Shown: positions 9,794 through 19,735, counted from the first letter of the stretch. The stretch: 64,000 nucleotides of DNA from an uncultured Bacteroidota bacterium (GCA_902774845.1 CACYJU010000003.1:124001-188000); one strand, 5' to 3'. Notes: generated from the letters alone by a model not told the origin. Program-made: numbers and translations.

Positions 9794-10731
9794 TGGAGAA
9801 ACTCTTTTCACTCGACGACATCGACTACCAACACTTTTGGGGAACCAACGAACACACTCTGGAGTTCATCCGTCTGCTCTTCCCGAAGCTGAAACTCATC
9901 GTGCGGGGCGAGATGCTGAAAGTCATAGGCAACGACGAAGACCTGGAAGTCTTCAACCTGAAGTTCACCGCCATGAAGCAACATTTCGAGCGGCTGGGCA
10001 AACTCTCCGAGAACGATATCATGCAGATAATGGAGTCGGTGTCACCCAACGGAGAGATAGAGCTCAGCAACGACATACTGGTACACGGGCGCAACGGCAA
10101 TCTGGTGAAAGCACAGACAGCCAACCAGCGTCGTCTGGTTCAGGCCGTCGCCGACAACGACATGGTGTTTGCCATAGGTCCTGCCGGAACCGGAAAGACC
10201 TATACCGCCGTAGCTTTGGCTGTGCGTGCGCTCAAGAACAAGCAGATACGTCGCATCGTCCTCACTCGTCCCGCTGTCGAAGCGGGCGAGAACCTGGGAT
10301 TCCTTCCAGGCGACATGCGAGAGAAACTCGACCCCTATTTGCAACCCCTCTACGATGCGCTGCGCGACATGATACCACAACAGAAGCTCCTCTCCTACTG
10401 GGAAGACGGCACCATCGAGATAGCACCACTGGCTTTCATGCGCGGACGCACTCTGGACAACGCTTTCGTGATCCTCGACGAAGCGCAGAACGCCACCTCC
10501 ACGCAGCTTAAGATGTTCCTCACTCGCATGGGGCGCAATGCCAAATTCGTCATCACAGGAGACCTCACACAGATTGACCTCCCACGGCACCAGCAGTCGG
10601 GTCTTCTGAAAGCCACACAGCTGCTGGGTGGCATCAAGGGTATCGAAGTGATAGAACTCGACGAAACCGACGTCGTACGACATCGCTTGGTAACCGAAAT
10701 CATCAAAGCCTACTCCACCATAGAGCAATGA
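9790..10731 (+). CDS. phoH: PhoH family ATPase
   Basis: The 313-residue protein is a standard PhoH-like P-loop ATPase. The Walker A motif GPAGTGKT lies near residue 130 and the Walker B FVILDEAQNA follows. VLTRPAVEAGENLGFLPG, LAFMRGRTLDN and GDLTQIDLP are also present. PhoH proteins are linked to RNA metabolism and phosphate or stress responses, but their biochemical role is poorly fixed. I chose the ATG at 9790, which overlaps the preceding stop as ATGA; a second ATG follows directly at 9793. Its own stop overlaps the ispE start in the same way, so the three genes are very likely cotranscribed. Confidence 0.92.
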   Translation: MMEKLFSLDDIDYQHFWGTNEHTLEFIRLLFPKLKLIVRGEMLKVIGNDEDLEVFNLKFTAMKQHFERLGKLSENDIMQIMESVSPNGEIELSNDILVHGRNGNLVKAQTANQRRLVQAVADNDMVFAIGPAGTGKTYTAVALAVRALKNKQIRRIVLTRPAVEAGENLGFLPGDMREKLDPYLQPLYDALRDMIPQQKLLSYWEDGTIEIAPLAFMRGRTLDNAFVILDEAQNATSTQLKMFLTRMGRNAKFVITGDLTQIDLPRHQQSGLLKATQLLGGIKGIEVIELDETDVVRHRLVTEIIKAYSTIEQ

Positions 10732-11528
10732 CCACCCACCCTAACTGCAAGATAAACATAGGGCTGCACGTAACCTCACGCCGTGCAGACGGCTATCACG
10801 AGCTGGAGACGGTGTTCATGCCCATCCCGTTGTGCGACACTCTCTCAATTGAGATTTCAGACGAGTTCTCTATCACCCAAAGCGGGATTGCCATCGACTG
10901 CCCGATAGAAAAAAACATCTGCGTCAAAGCCTATCGGATGATGTGTGACGAATATCCGCAGGTCGGCAACGTGCACCTTCACCTTCAAAAGGAGGTCCCT
11001 TTCGGTGCAGGACTTGGTGGAGGCAGCAGCGATGCAGCTCATGTCATCACTATGCTCAACGAGCTTTTCGACTTGGGTCTTGACATAGACACGATGTGCA
11101 GATTGGCAAAACGGATAGGGGCCGACTGCCCGTTCTTCGTACTGAACCGTCCCTGTTACGCCACCGGCATCGGAGACCTACTGGAACCCCTCGACAACCA
11201 ACCGTCGACCCTCAACTATAAGATTGTCCTATTGAAACCACCCGTGTCGGTTTCCACTGCCGACGCCTACCGGGGAGTCAACCCTCACCCATCAGCCATC
11301 GACCTCCGGGAGGCCATAAAGAAACCCATCGAAAGCTGGCGCAACCTTATAGTGAACGACTTTGAAGCCTCAGTTTTCCCCAAGTATCCCATCATAGGCG
11401 AACTGAAAGAGATGCTCTACGACAAAGGTGCCCGCTATGCCAGCATGTCGGGCAGCGGCAGCGCACTCTTCGGCTTCTTCGAAAAACTCCCCGAAGAGAA
11501 ATTGCCTTTTGAGATTTACAGAAACTAG
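10728..11528 (+). CDS. ispE: 4-diphosphocytidyl-2-C-methyl-D-erythritol kinase
   Basis: IspE phosphorylates 4-diphosphocytidyl-2-C-methylerythritol in the non-mevalonate isoprenoid pathway. The 266-residue protein shows the GHMP-kinase features: N-terminal NCKINIGLHVTSRRADGYHE, the ATP-binding glycine loop VPFGAGLGGGSSDAA near residue 90, and the late MSGSGSALFG motif. Length is normal to slightly short for the family. It starts inside the phoH stop (ATGA overlap). Its TAG stop lies within the first CTAG word of the nonamer repeat that follows. Confidence 0.95.
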   Translation: MTTHPNCKINIGLHVTSRRADGYHELETVFMPIPLCDTLSIEISDEFSITQSGIAIDCPIEKNICVKAYRMMCDEYPQVGNVHLHLQKEVPFGAGLGGGSSDAAHVITMLNELFDLGLDIDTMCRLAKRIGADCPFFVLNRPCYATGIGDLLEPLDNQPSTLNYKIVLLKPPVSVSTADAYRGVNPHPSAIDLREAIKKPIESWRNLIVNDFEASVFPKYPIIGELKEMLYDKGARYASMSGSGSALFGFFEKLPEEKLPFEIYRN

Positions 11529-11568
11529 AACTCCTAGAACATCTAGATTATCTAGATATCCTAGATCC
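11524..11568. repeat. tandem nonamer repeat (NCTAGANNN)
   Basis: Five 9-bp units share CTAGA in register: ACTAGAACT, CCTAGAACA, TCTAGATTA, TCTAGATAT and CCTAGATCC. The first unit contains the TAG stop of ispE. The array nearly fills the gap to the convergent patatin gene. A related array lies at 44862-44888. Confidence 0.75.
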
Positions 11569-11569
11569 C

Positions 11570-13906
11570 CTAAAAAATATATCCCAGCGAGAGATACAAG
11601 CCGAAACGCTTGTAGACGTTCGACCAGAAACCCGTGAGCGAGAGAGGTCCTACAGGGCTGTCATAAGCATACTGCAAACCGAACCCATAACGATCCTCAT
11701 AATCCTTGCCGAAGTAATGCCAGTAGGCGTCAGACGAAGCCATATAGTTCGCCATAGCCGTGAGGTAGTGTTTCCCCTTCACGTTGCAGCGTACGTCGAG
11801 ACGCACCACCGTTGCGCAACGTTCGGCCTGTTGTGGGGTGAGCACACCTATGAAAGGCATCTGATGGGCGATATAGCGTCCCGCCACCTCGCCACCAATA
11901 AGGTTACGGTAAGCGAAATGATAGTCAGAGCCGATGATGAAGCGGGTATATAGCTGAGGTATCAAGGTGAAGCGACCTCCGAGCGGAGTGATGAAATGCT
12001 GGTATGCCACGCTGATGTCGGCGAAGCCAGGCGCTTTTATCGAGTCGGGATGCACAAGGTCGTGGTTGTTGATACGCCAGTGGGCGTCGAGGTCAACGTT
12101 GGCGCCGGTACGGGCGAAGTAGCTGTCGTCGCGCGAGTCGTACTTGAACGTGCCGAACACACCGAGGCTACCCGTCCGCAGGTTGTCGTCGCCGAAAAGC
12201 AACGCATTGCCTGCTTGCAGGCGGTCGAACAGCAAGAACTCCTCATCCACTCCTGCCGTACAGGCGAATCGGTAGAGGTAAAACTCCGAGAAGAAGAAAC
12301 TGAAGTCGTGACGGTAGAAATGGGTCGAATAGTAACGCTGCGACAAGAGACTTCCCATGTCGAACCGGCTGTTGTAAAGTCTGTAAGCCAAGTTTATCTT
12401 GGCAAATTTGCGGGCAGCGTAAGTACCAATCAGGTCGAGATGGTAATTCTGAGCCAGACGGAGTGAGATATCAGCCTTGAAACCACGCAAGGTGTTGCGG
12501 TTGAATCCCACGTTGAGCAGCACAGCTGCCGCCTCCTCTGAATCGAAGCGGGCTCCTATCGCAAACGCATGACGGGGAGACGGCTCAAAGTCGAATATCA
12601 GATCATAGCTCTTGATGGAATCCTTGTTGTCAGCGCCCTGTCCCCGCACGTCCGACAGGCGGTAGCTCACCGCTGAGTAGGCACCAGTACCCTTGAAGAT
12701 ATTCACCGCGTCTATGATATCCTTGCCCAGCACGGGGACGCCCGTCCTGAGTTTCGTTTTCGAGAGCAGCCATTTCTTGTCCGACTCCGACATCTTGCTC
12801 ATATCTATCGACATCAGCGCCAACCGGTCGTTCTCGATGCTCGACTCACGACGGCGGCTCTTCAAGTCGGCAGACGATTCCTCCATACGTCCGCTGGCGA
12901 TCAGCTTCTGCTTCAGCGCCTCTATCTCTTCAGCGTGAGCTTTGGCGCACTCGTATCCACGCCGCACAAGGCTGTCGATAGCCGACTTGTTGAAACTCAT
13001 CGTGCCGTATCCGCTTATGTCCGGATGCAGATAGATGTTGCATCCCCCACGGTTCTGAGCCGACTTGGCCTGCACCGTGACGCTCACCAGCTGATTGAAT
13101 ATCTGAGGCAGCGACTTCAGCTGCGAGGCGTCTGTCGCCATCTCGTCCGACACCTCAACCCCTATCACGAAATCTGCACCCATATCGCGGCACACATCCA
13201 CCGGGAAGTTGTTAGTCATTCCACCGTCGACCAGCACTTTCCCGTCGAGTTCAACAGGAGAGAACACACCAGGGATAGCCATACTCGCACGGATGGCGAC
13301 TGGGAACCGTCCGCTTCGCATCACATACTCCCCCCCGCTTATCACATCCGTTGCCACACAAGCGAACGGAATCGGGAAATCGTTGAAATCCATCGAATCC
13401 TGAAAGCCAAGACTAAGGTTGTTGAAGAGGTTGGTGATATTGTTACCTCCCATGAACGAGCCAGGCAGCGACGCGATGAATCCGTTGCCACGCCTGCGGG
13501 CCTCGCTGATGTTAGAGTCGAACGTACCCAAGTTGAACGGTACCGAGAGCATGTAGGCGCTACGTTCCATCCTTGACGACGCCGAACGATACCTACGGTC
13601 AAGTCCACCTGTAATATACTGCGACCAGTCGAGGTTGCTTATCAGCGAGTCAAGTTGTTCCGCGCTATACCCCAACGCATATAGGCCGCCCACGATAGAA
13701 CCCATGCTGGTGCCAGCGATATAGTCGATAGGCACACCCTGCTCCGAAAGGTATTTCAGCACACCGATATGAGCTGCACCCTTAGCCCCGCCGCCGCTGA
13801 GGGTAAGACCCACACGCGGCGCAGCACCCATCGTCTGTTGCCCCAGAGCCTCCGTCCCCATGAACGAAAGCAGCAGAATCAATACCGTTATGCCGAATTT
13901 TCTCAT
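11570..13906 (-). CDS. patatin-like phospholipase with C-terminal outer-membrane barrel
   Basis: The 778-residue protein begins with a signal peptide (MRKFGITVLILLLSFMGTEALGQ). A patatin domain follows: the oxyanion loop LTLSGGGAKGAAHIGVL, the nucleophile elbow GTSMGS and the dyad LVDGGMTNNFP. The middle region is POTRA-like. The C-terminal ~350 residues have the aromatic beta-strand pattern of an Omp85-type barrel and end in Phe (LSLGYIF). This matches the PlpD/type V-like class, in which a patatin lipase is displayed or secreted through its own barrel. I used the ATG at 13906; an upstream in-frame extension to 13981 would place 25 non-signal residues first. Confidence 0.88.
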   Translation of the reverse strand: MRKFGITVLILLLSFMGTEALGQQTMGAAPRVGLTLSGGGAKGAAHIGVLKYLSEQGVPIDYIAGTSMGSIVGGLYALGYSAEQLDSLISNLDWSQYITGGLDRRYRSASSRMERSAYMLSVPFNLGTFDSNISEARRRGNGFIASLPGSFMGGNNITNLFNNLSLGFQDSMDFNDFPIPFACVATDVISGGEYVMRSGRFPVAIRASMAIPGVFSPVELDGKVLVDGGMTNNFPVDVCRDMGADFVIGVEVSDEMATDASQLKSLPQIFNQLVSVTVQAKSAQNRGGCNIYLHPDISGYGTMSFNKSAIDSLVRRGYECAKAHAEEIEALKQKLIASGRMEESSADLKSRRRESSIENDRLALMSIDMSKMSESDKKWLLSKTKLRTGVPVLGKDIIDAVNIFKGTGAYSAVSYRLSDVRGQGADNKDSIKSYDLIFDFEPSPRHAFAIGARFDSEEAAAVLLNVGFNRNTLRGFKADISLRLAQNYHLDLIGTYAARKFAKINLAYRLYNSRFDMGSLLSQRYYSTHFYRHDFSFFFSEFYLYRFACTAGVDEEFLLFDRLQAGNALLFGDDNLRTGSLGVFGTFKYDSRDDSYFARTGANVDLDAHWRINNHDLVHPDSIKAPGFADISVAYQHFITPLGGRFTLIPQLYTRFIIGSDYHFAYRNLIGGEVAGRYIAHQMPFIGVLTPQQAERCATVVRLDVRCNVKGKHYLTAMANYMASSDAYWHYFGKDYEDRYGFGLQYAYDSPVGPLSLTGFWSNVYKRFGLYLSLGYIF

Positions 13907-14122
13907 ATCCGTTCTATCTGTTATCAAAACGTAAAAACGGGAAAAAAGTTCCATTTTCCAACCAACATTTTTCGGACACACATGACTCCCATCAAGCTCC
14001 CATTAAGCTCCCTATATGCACCCATCACGAAATTCACGGTTCACAATTCACAACAATCCAACCCATCTCAGCAGATTATCAGCCACATAACATTTTTTAG
14101 GATTTAAAATTCCACACAAAAC
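13907..14122. other. intergenic stretch between divergent genes
   Basis: This lies between the patatin gene (minus) and the adhesin-like gene (plus). It contains an AGCTCCCATT decamer repeat at 13983-14012 and AT-rich DNA. No coding frame or structured RNA is evident. The promoter of the next gene begins at 14123. Confidence 0.4.
13983..14012. repeat. tandem decamer repeat (AAGCTCCCAT)
   Basis: Three units close to GACTCCCATC, AAGCTCCCAT and TAAGCTCCCT are spaced exactly 10 bp apart. They belong to the same word family as the arrays at 34-74 and 46071-46110. Confidence 0.6.
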
Positions 14123-14153
14123 TTGCACAAGTCAAAAATAATTCCTACTTTTG
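14123..14153 (+). promoter_or_regulatory. Bacteroidetes promoter (TTG, 20 bp, TACTTTTG)
   Basis: A -33 TTG at 14123-14125 and a -7 TACTTTTG at 14146-14153 are separated by 20 bp, which fits the primary sigma consensus of the phylum. The start codon of the adhesin-like gene lies 62 bp downstream. Confidence 0.6.
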
Positions 14154-14214
14154 TGTCTGCTTTTCCGATAGAAAATTTTAAAATCATTTATTATTCACTA
14201 AATTACAAAACATT

Positions 14215-17200
14215 ATGAAAAAAGTTCTATTGTTTGTGCTAGCAGCGTTCTTCGCATGCTACACAATGAACGCCCAGACTCCGCTGTTTCAGGAGACTTT
14301 CGACAGCGGAATTCCTGTGACGTGGACGAACACCGACGCCGATGGCGATGGAGTTCTATGGTTAGATGCCGAGTCCCTTATGACCGACTGGGGCCAGGAA
14401 GAATATCTGTCCATCTTCACCTATGGCGGTACTGGTAATTCCATTGTGTCTTACTCGTATGACAACGCAACTTATGAAGCCCTTACTCCTGACAACTGGC
14501 TCATAAGTGCGGCCATCGCAATTCCCTCAACCGGTATTCACACCCTTTCTTGGTATGCTTTGGATGGTGGTTACGATGACAATCTTTCTGTTTACGTAGG
14601 CACATCCAATAGCACCACGGCCCTTTCTGCCACCACTCCGGTATGGACAGGCGTACCCAATGCTGACTCACTAACCCAATATACCGTCTCTCTCGCCGCC
14701 TATGCTGGCCAGACCATCTATGTGGCCTTCCGTCACCATGATTGCTCTGACGGTTTCACTGTCTTTGTTGACCAAGTTGAAGTCAACGAAGCTCCTTCAA
14801 CACCAGAAATTGCGCTGGAATCATTGACCATTCCTTCCAGTGCTGCTAATGGGGGAACCGTTGACATTACTGGCGTTATAAAGAACAACAGTTCTGTCAC
14901 TCTTACAAGCTTCGACCTAACCTATAGCCTCGACGGTGTAAGCGCCTCCACAATCACGTTGAATGTAAATGTTGCTTACGGTGAGACATACGCATTCTCG
15001 CACACTACTCCCGCAACAATCACTGATGGGGAACATACCATCATCGTTACCGTCAGCAACCCCAACGGTACCGCCGACAACACCGAAGACAATTCCCTCA
15101 CGACAACAATCGTTGGTTGTGACGCAATCACATCTTTCCCGTATACCGAAACATTCGACAACGGAATCTCTGGATGCTGGCAAGCCATTGATGCCGATGG
15201 CGACGGTTACAACTGGATGAGGGCCTCCGAACTGATTGAAACCATGGGATGGAGCTCTACCATTGACGCCTTCGATGCCAATGGAAGTGCAACAGGTGAC
15301 GGTTTAGTATCCGAATCCTATAGAAACAATGTTGGAGCTTTCCACGCCGATAACTGGCTGATAAGCCCCGCCATCGTTCTCTCTGCAGGCGGCTCATATA
15401 AAGCCACTTGGTATTCTAGAGCTGGCCAAAACACCTATGCCGACAGCTATAGCGTTTATGTTGGAACCTCATCTGACATCGCCACCCTCGCCGCCGGCAC
15501 ACCTCTCTATGAAGGTGTTAGTGAGGACAGTTTCACCCTTCATGAACTTGTTCTCAGCGATTTCGCTGGACAGACCGTTTATTTTGCAATCCGTCACAAC
15601 GACTACGATAACTACTATCTAGTTATCGACCAGTTCTCTGTTGTAGAATTGTCCGACAATCCTGAAATTGTCCTGACAAGCATTACCACTCCGACATCTA
15701 TCAGTGAAGGAGAGTCAATAAATGTAAGTGGTGTTGTCACCAACAACAGCGCTTCTGCCCTCACTTCGTTTGATGTTGCCTACACCATTGACGGTACTCC
15801 CTCTGCAACCTACAATGTGACCGGTATCAACGTGGCCTCTGGTGAAACCTACGCTTTCACACACAACGCTCCCATCACTGGTCTTGCTGGTGGCAACCAC
15901 ACCCTCGTTGTTACTGTAAGCAATCCTAACGGTACTGCCGACAACACTGCCGACAATTCTCTAACCTCCAACATAAGCGTTTGCGGAACCATTTCCGTCC
16001 CCTACACCATGGGATTCGAAGAAGGAATGAACTGTTGGTCTGCCATCTCGATGAACACCGAGAACGAAGCCGAAATGGGTATCGATTTGGGTTATAACAA
16101 CTATGGTCCGACATACGTCGGTTCTCACTCTGGAAGCTCGGCATTCATGTTCTCCAGCTACAGATCTGCAGCCGGTGGGGACTATGGCCAGTACCTCATC
16201 TCTCCGCAGCTCAACCTCACCTCTGATGCTATGTTAAGCTTCTGGCACAAGTCTGGATACGCCGACGAGACCATTCAGATAATGGTTTCCACAACCACCA
16301 ATGACATAGCCAGCTTCACCGCCCTCGGTGCTGAAATTGACGTCACCACCGAATGGGTCGAGGCCGTTGCCGCACTCGATGCCAACGTTAAGTATGTTGC
16401 CATCAAATACACCTCCAACTACGCATACTTCATGGGTGTCGACGACATCTCGCTCAGCGAGCTGTCGCTTGAACCAGAAATCGAACTTGTTTCTGCTGAG
16501 ACCAACCCAAACAGTGTTGCTTTGAACACCAACTTCAATCTGAAAGGTGTTGTTAAGAACAACAGCGGTGCTCCTCTCACATCTTTCGATTTGAGCTACA
16601 CCTTCAACAACCAGACCTTCAACGAATCCATCAGCGGAATTAACGTTGCCCTTGGTCAGACCTACAACTTCTCAATCCCCGTTACAGGTATAGCCACAAC
16701 AGGCGACTACCCAATTACAGTCACCGTCAGCAACCCCAACGGCGTTGCCGACATCACCACCGACAACACTCAGAATACTTCCATTAACGTCTACGACGCC
16801 AGCACCTCCGTGCCCCGCACCGTACTCATGGAGAACTTCACCACTGCTGTTTGCCCGAACTGCCCGAGCGGTCACGATCGTATTGAATCGGCTATTGGAA
16901 CCACCTATGCCAACAACGTCATCTGGGTTTCGCACCACTCCGGTTACTACACCGATGCTCTAACCACCACTATTGACCAAACCATGATGACCTTCTTCAA
17001 CGATGGCGGCGCCACCTACGCTCCTGCTGTTATGCTCGACCGTACCTATTGGGGTGACCAGTCCTTCACCGACAACGATCCGGGTCCTGTGTTCTTCCCG
17101 AACACCACTATGGCAGCTGCCTTTGCTACAGCTACCGCTGTTCCGGCTTTCGTTACTGTCAATATCAGCGGCGTCAACTACAACGCCACCACCCGCGCAC

Positions 17201-17844
17201 TCAGCTTCACCGTCAGCGGTAACGTTACTGGCGCTCTCGGCACCACCGACGCTCGCCTCAACGCTTGGCTGCTTGAAGACGGCCTGCTCGCCGACGGCGG
17301 CACAGGTGTTGGTCACGGTCCTTCTCAGAGCGGCGCTTCCGGCACCTTCTACCACAACCACGTCATCCGCGAGAACCTCAGCGCTGACGATTGGGGCGAT
17401 GCAGGTGTTGTAAACGCAACCTCTGGCAACTACACCAAGACCTACACCACCACCGTTTCCAACAACTTCGACGCTTCCAAGTGCTACATCGTTGCTTTCG
17501 TCAGCAACGGCAACCACAGCAACGTCAACAACTGCCGCGTGTTCAACGCTGGCAAGAGCGCTTACCTCTCCGCTGGTGACACCCCTGGTCCTGGTCCTCA
17601 GCCTCAGGGCATCGACGATGTCAACGCAGCTAACGTGAAACTCTACCCCAACCCGACCACCGGCAACCTCTACATCGAGGTCGAGGGTCTGCAGAAGGTT
17701 GAGGTCATCGACGCTGTAGGCCGTGTTGTGATGAGCCAGAACAACGGCAACGTCATCAACATGAGCAACCTCGCCAACGGCATCTACACCGTCCGTGTGA
17801 TGGCCAACGGCAACACCGCTGTCAAGAAAGTTGTCAAGAAATAA
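14215..17844 (+). CDS. large T9SS-exported adhesin-like protein with Omp28/thioredoxin-like domain
   Basis: This 1209-residue protein has a signal peptide (1-20). Three choice-of-anchor J/cleaved-adhesin-like modules (FQETFDSGIP, YTETFDNGISG, YTMGFEEGMN) alternate with three CARDB-like Ig modules. Each Ig module contains VKNNS or similar and VTVSNPNGxAD. Residues of about 870-1120 resemble Omp28-related proteins: PRTVLMENFTTAVCPNCPSG carries a CPNC motif like a thioredoxin active site. A T9SS type A sorting domain ends the protein (LYPNPTTGNLYIEVEG ... LANGIYTVRVMANG). It is probably displayed on the surface or secreted. The redox role of CPNC is untested and the ligand unknown. It has its own promoter and a strong terminator, so it is monocistronic. 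Confidence 0.85.
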   Translation: MKKVLLFVLAAFFACYTMNAQTPLFQETFDSGIPVTWTNTDADGDGVLWLDAESLMTDWGQEEYLSIFTYGGTGNSIVSYSYDNATYEALTPDNWLISAAIAIPSTGIHTLSWYALDGGYDDNLSVYVGTSNSTTALSATTPVWTGVPNADSLTQYTVSLAAYAGQTIYVAFRHHDCSDGFTVFVDQVEVNEAPSTPEIALESLTIPSSAANGGTVDITGVIKNNSSVTLTSFDLTYSLDGVSASTITLNVNVAYGETYAFSHTTPATITDGEHTIIVTVSNPNGTADNTEDNSLTTTIVGCDAITSFPYTETFDNGISGCWQAIDADGDGYNWMRASELIETMGWSSTIDAFDANGSATGDGLVSESYRNNVGAFHADNWLISPAIVLSAGGSYKATWYSRAGQNTYADSYSVYVGTSSDIATLAAGTPLYEGVSEDSFTLHELVLSDFAGQTVYFAIRHNDYDNYYLVIDQFSVVELSDNPEIVLTSITTPTSISEGESINVSGVVTNNSASALTSFDVAYTIDGTPSATYNVTGINVASGETYAFTHNAPITGLAGGNHTLVVTVSNPNGTADNTADNSLTSNISVCGTISVPYTMGFEEGMNCWSAISMNTENEAEMGIDLGYNNYGPTYVGSHSGSSAFMFSSYRSAAGGDYGQYLISPQLNLTSDAMLSFWHKSGYADETIQIMVSTTTNDIASFTALGAEIDVTTEWVEAVAALDANVKYVAIKYTSNYAYFMGVDDISLSELSLEPEIELVSAETNPNSVALNTNFNLKGVVKNNSGAPLTSFDLSYTFNNQTFNESISGINVALGQTYNFSIPVTGIATTGDYPITVTVSNPNGVADITTDNTQNTSINVYDASTSVPRTVLMENFTTAVCPNCPSGHDRIESAIGTTYANNVIWVSHHSGYYTDALTTTIDQTMMTFFNDGGATYAPAVMLDRTYWGDQSFTDNDPGPVFFPNTTMAAAFATATAVPAFVTVNISGVNYNATTRALSFTVSGNVTGALGTTDARLNAWLLEDGLLADGGTGVGHGPSQSGASGTFYHNHVIRENLSADDWGDAGVVNATSGNYTKTYTTTVSNNFDASKCYIVAFVSNGNHSNVNNCRVFNAGKSAYLSAGDTPGPGPQPQGIDDVNAANVKLYPNPTTGNLYIEVEGLQKVEVIDAVGRVVMSQNNGNVINMSNLANGIYTVRVMANGNTAVKKVVKK

Positions 17845-17866
17845 CTTCCTCCACAGTAGATAAGAG

Positions 17867-17902
17867 AGAGGCGCCTGCGATGCAGGCGCCTCTTCTTTTT
17901 TT
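17867..17902 (+). terminator. Rho-independent terminator
   Basis: A 12-bp stem (AGAGGCGCCTGC paired with its complement) with a 3-nt loop is followed by a T-rich tract. It lies 23 bp after the stop of the adhesin-like gene. Confidence 0.9.
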
Positions 17903-17941
17903 ATTATAGTTTTTAGGAATGTTCGATATAGAAACTTCCCT

Positions 17942-19138
17942 TTACTTCTTTATCCTATTCTCAAGTGCCCTTATCGCGTTGTACGCTATCAAGCCGTTGG
18001 CAAGTTCTATGCTTCTTTCGTCCACCATCAGGTTGGGGCGGTGTAGGTTGCAGAAAGGCGTTCCCGGCTCATGTATTCCTATGCGGAAGTAGCAGGCGGG
18101 TATCTTCTGTGCAAAGAATGCGAAATCCTCTGCCGTCATACGAAGATCGAGCCACTTCACCTTGTCCTCGCCGAGGAAGGCGACAGCGTTGTCATGTACC
18201 TGTTGTGTACACTCGTCATCGTTGAACACATAAGGATAGCCATAGTCAATAAACAGGTCGCATTCGCCGCCCATACTCTCGGCTATACCACAGCTTATCT
18301 TGCGAATCTTCTCGTGGCATTCGAGACGCCATTTCTCGTCGAAGGTACGAATAATACCCTCCATCTTCACCTCGTCGGGGATGATGTTGGTACGGCCGCT
18401 TCCGATGAACTTGCCGAAAGAGAGTGTGGTTGGCATCATAGGAGCAGCATTGCGGCTCACAATCTGCTGCAGAGCCACGACGATATGGCTGGCGATAAGT
18501 ATGGGATCGACGCTGAGGTGCGGAGTGGCGCCATGTCCTCCCCTACCCTTCACCGTCCAGTAGAGCTCGTCGGTGGAAGCCATATATTTGCCTTTACGCA
18601 TACCCACATAGCCATAATCCATCTCGGGCAGGCAGTGGAAAGAATAAATCTCGTTAGGTGTCACCTCGTCGAAGAGCCCGTCCTCCATCATCATCCTCGC
18701 ACCACCGGGATACATCTCCTCGGAAGGTTCGAATATGAGCATGATGCTTCCGTGCAACTGCTCTTTCAACGCCACCAGTATCTTGGCTGCCCCCAGCAGC
18801 GAGCTGGTATGCATATCGTGTCCGCATGCGTGCATCACACCAGGATTTTCCGATGCGAACGGAAGGCCGGTAGCCTCCTGCAGCGGCAGAGCGTCGTAGT
18901 CGGAGCGCAGGGCCACACAATAGCTGTCGGGGTCGATACCGCCACGAATCATAGCCATACATCCGGTCTTGCCGATGCCGGTCTTAGGATTGAGCCCCAT
19001 GTCACGCAGCCGTTCTGCTACGTAGTTCATAGTGCCGAACTCCTGCTGCGAGAGGTCGGGATGGCGGTGCAGCCAACGACGCATCTCGATAACGGAATCG
19101 ATGTTGTCGTGAGCCAGTTGTTTTATTTTGTCAATCAC
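17942..19138 (-). CDS. M20 family amidohydrolase (N-acyl amino acid / hippurate hydrolase-like)
   Basis: This zinc peptidase-family protein removes acyl groups from amino acids or peptides. Metal-site motifs are clear: MHACGHDMHTSSLLGAA, FEPSEEMYPGGARMM and the dimerisation-domain motif GRGGHGATPH. I chose the GTG at 19138 (398 residues), because the frame upstream to a TTG at 19189 runs through octamer repeat DNA and encodes residues unlike the family. It follows the DUF456 gene on the same strand across a 54-bp repeat-filled gap. The exact substrate cannot be assigned. Confidence 0.85.
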   Translation of the reverse strand: MIDKIKQLAHDNIDSVIEMRRWLHRHPDLSQQEFGTMNYVAERLRDMGLNPKTGIGKTGCMAMIRGGIDPDSYCVALRSDYDALPLQEATGLPFASENPGVMHACGHDMHTSSLLGAAKILVALKEQLHGSIMLIFEPSEEMYPGGARMMMEDGLFDEVTPNEIYSFHCLPEMDYGYVGMRKGKYMASTDELYWTVKGRGGHGATPHLSVDPILIASHIVVALQQIVSRNAAPMMPTTLSFGKFIGSGRTNIIPDEVKMEGIIRTFDEKWRLECHEKIRKISCGIAESMGGECDLFIDYGYPYVFNDDECTQQVHDNAVAFLGEDKVKWLDLRMTAEDFAFFAQKIPACYFRIGIHEPGTPFCNLHRPNLMVDERSIELANGLIAYNAIRALENRIKK

Positions 19139-19146
19139 GTTATTTT

Positions 19147-19193
19147 GAATGTTTGATTGTTTGAATGTGCCGGTATCTAACGCAATCAAGCAT
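19147..19193. repeat. degenerate octamer repeat (TGATTGCT / TGAATGTT family)
   Basis: Words such as TTTGATTG, TTTGAATG and, in reverse, CAATCAAG fill the gap between the DUF456 stop and the amidohydrolase start. They blur the position of the amidohydrolase start codon. Confidence 0.6.
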
Positions 19194-19705
19194 TAGACAA
19201 AGATGTCTATTAAGACGTAAACGAATAGGAAGAGTGCGAAAAAGAACTTCACAATAGTGCTTCCAAGCAATCCCAGGAAGGAACCGAAGGCTGCCTTAAG
19301 AGCCACCTCCCCTTCAGCACCAGTGGTAAGCTCTCCGATATAAGCACCCACGAAAGGGCCAAGTATGATGCCGATGATGTTGGCTGGTCCTATGGCTATG
19401 CCCAATATCGGGAAAAGGATAAGCGAAACGATAGCTCCTATGTTGGCTCCCCGCATACCACGTTTCGACCCTCCATGATGCTTAGCCGTCCAGCCGGGCA
19501 TGAGGTAGTCGAGGAAAACGAGGAAGAGGGTGATTGCACCGGTGATACCCACAACCCACCATATATGCTGCCAAGCCTGAGCGGTGAAAGCAAAGACCAA
19601 AAGTCCTATCCAACTTACTGGCGGACCTGGCAGGACCGGCAAGAGAGAACCCACCAATCCTATCACAACACAGACAATGGCGATAATGAGCAGAGCTGTA
19701 TTCAT
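19193..19705 (-). CDS. DUF456 family membrane protein
   Basis: The 170-residue protein is almost entirely hydrophobic, with about four to five membrane segments. It shows the glycine/proline-rich hairpins of DUF456: GLVGSLLPVLPGPPVSWIGLL and RGANIGAIVSLILFP...GPFVGAYIGEL. The family has no established function. The gene lies on the same strand between ileS and the amidohydrolase and starts 30 bp after the ileS stop, so it may be read through from ileS. Confidence 0.85.
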   Translation of the reverse strand: MNTALLIIAIVCVVIGLVGSLLPVLPGPPVSWIGLLVFAFTAQAWQHIWWVVGITGAITLFLVFLDYLMPGWTAKHHGGSKRGMRGANIGAIVSLILFPILGIAIGPANIIGIILGPFVGAYIGELTTGAEGEVALKAAFGSFLGLLGSTIVKFFFALFLFVYVLIDIFV

Positions 19706-19735
19706 AACCTAATACTAAAAGCCACAGCTTACCCC

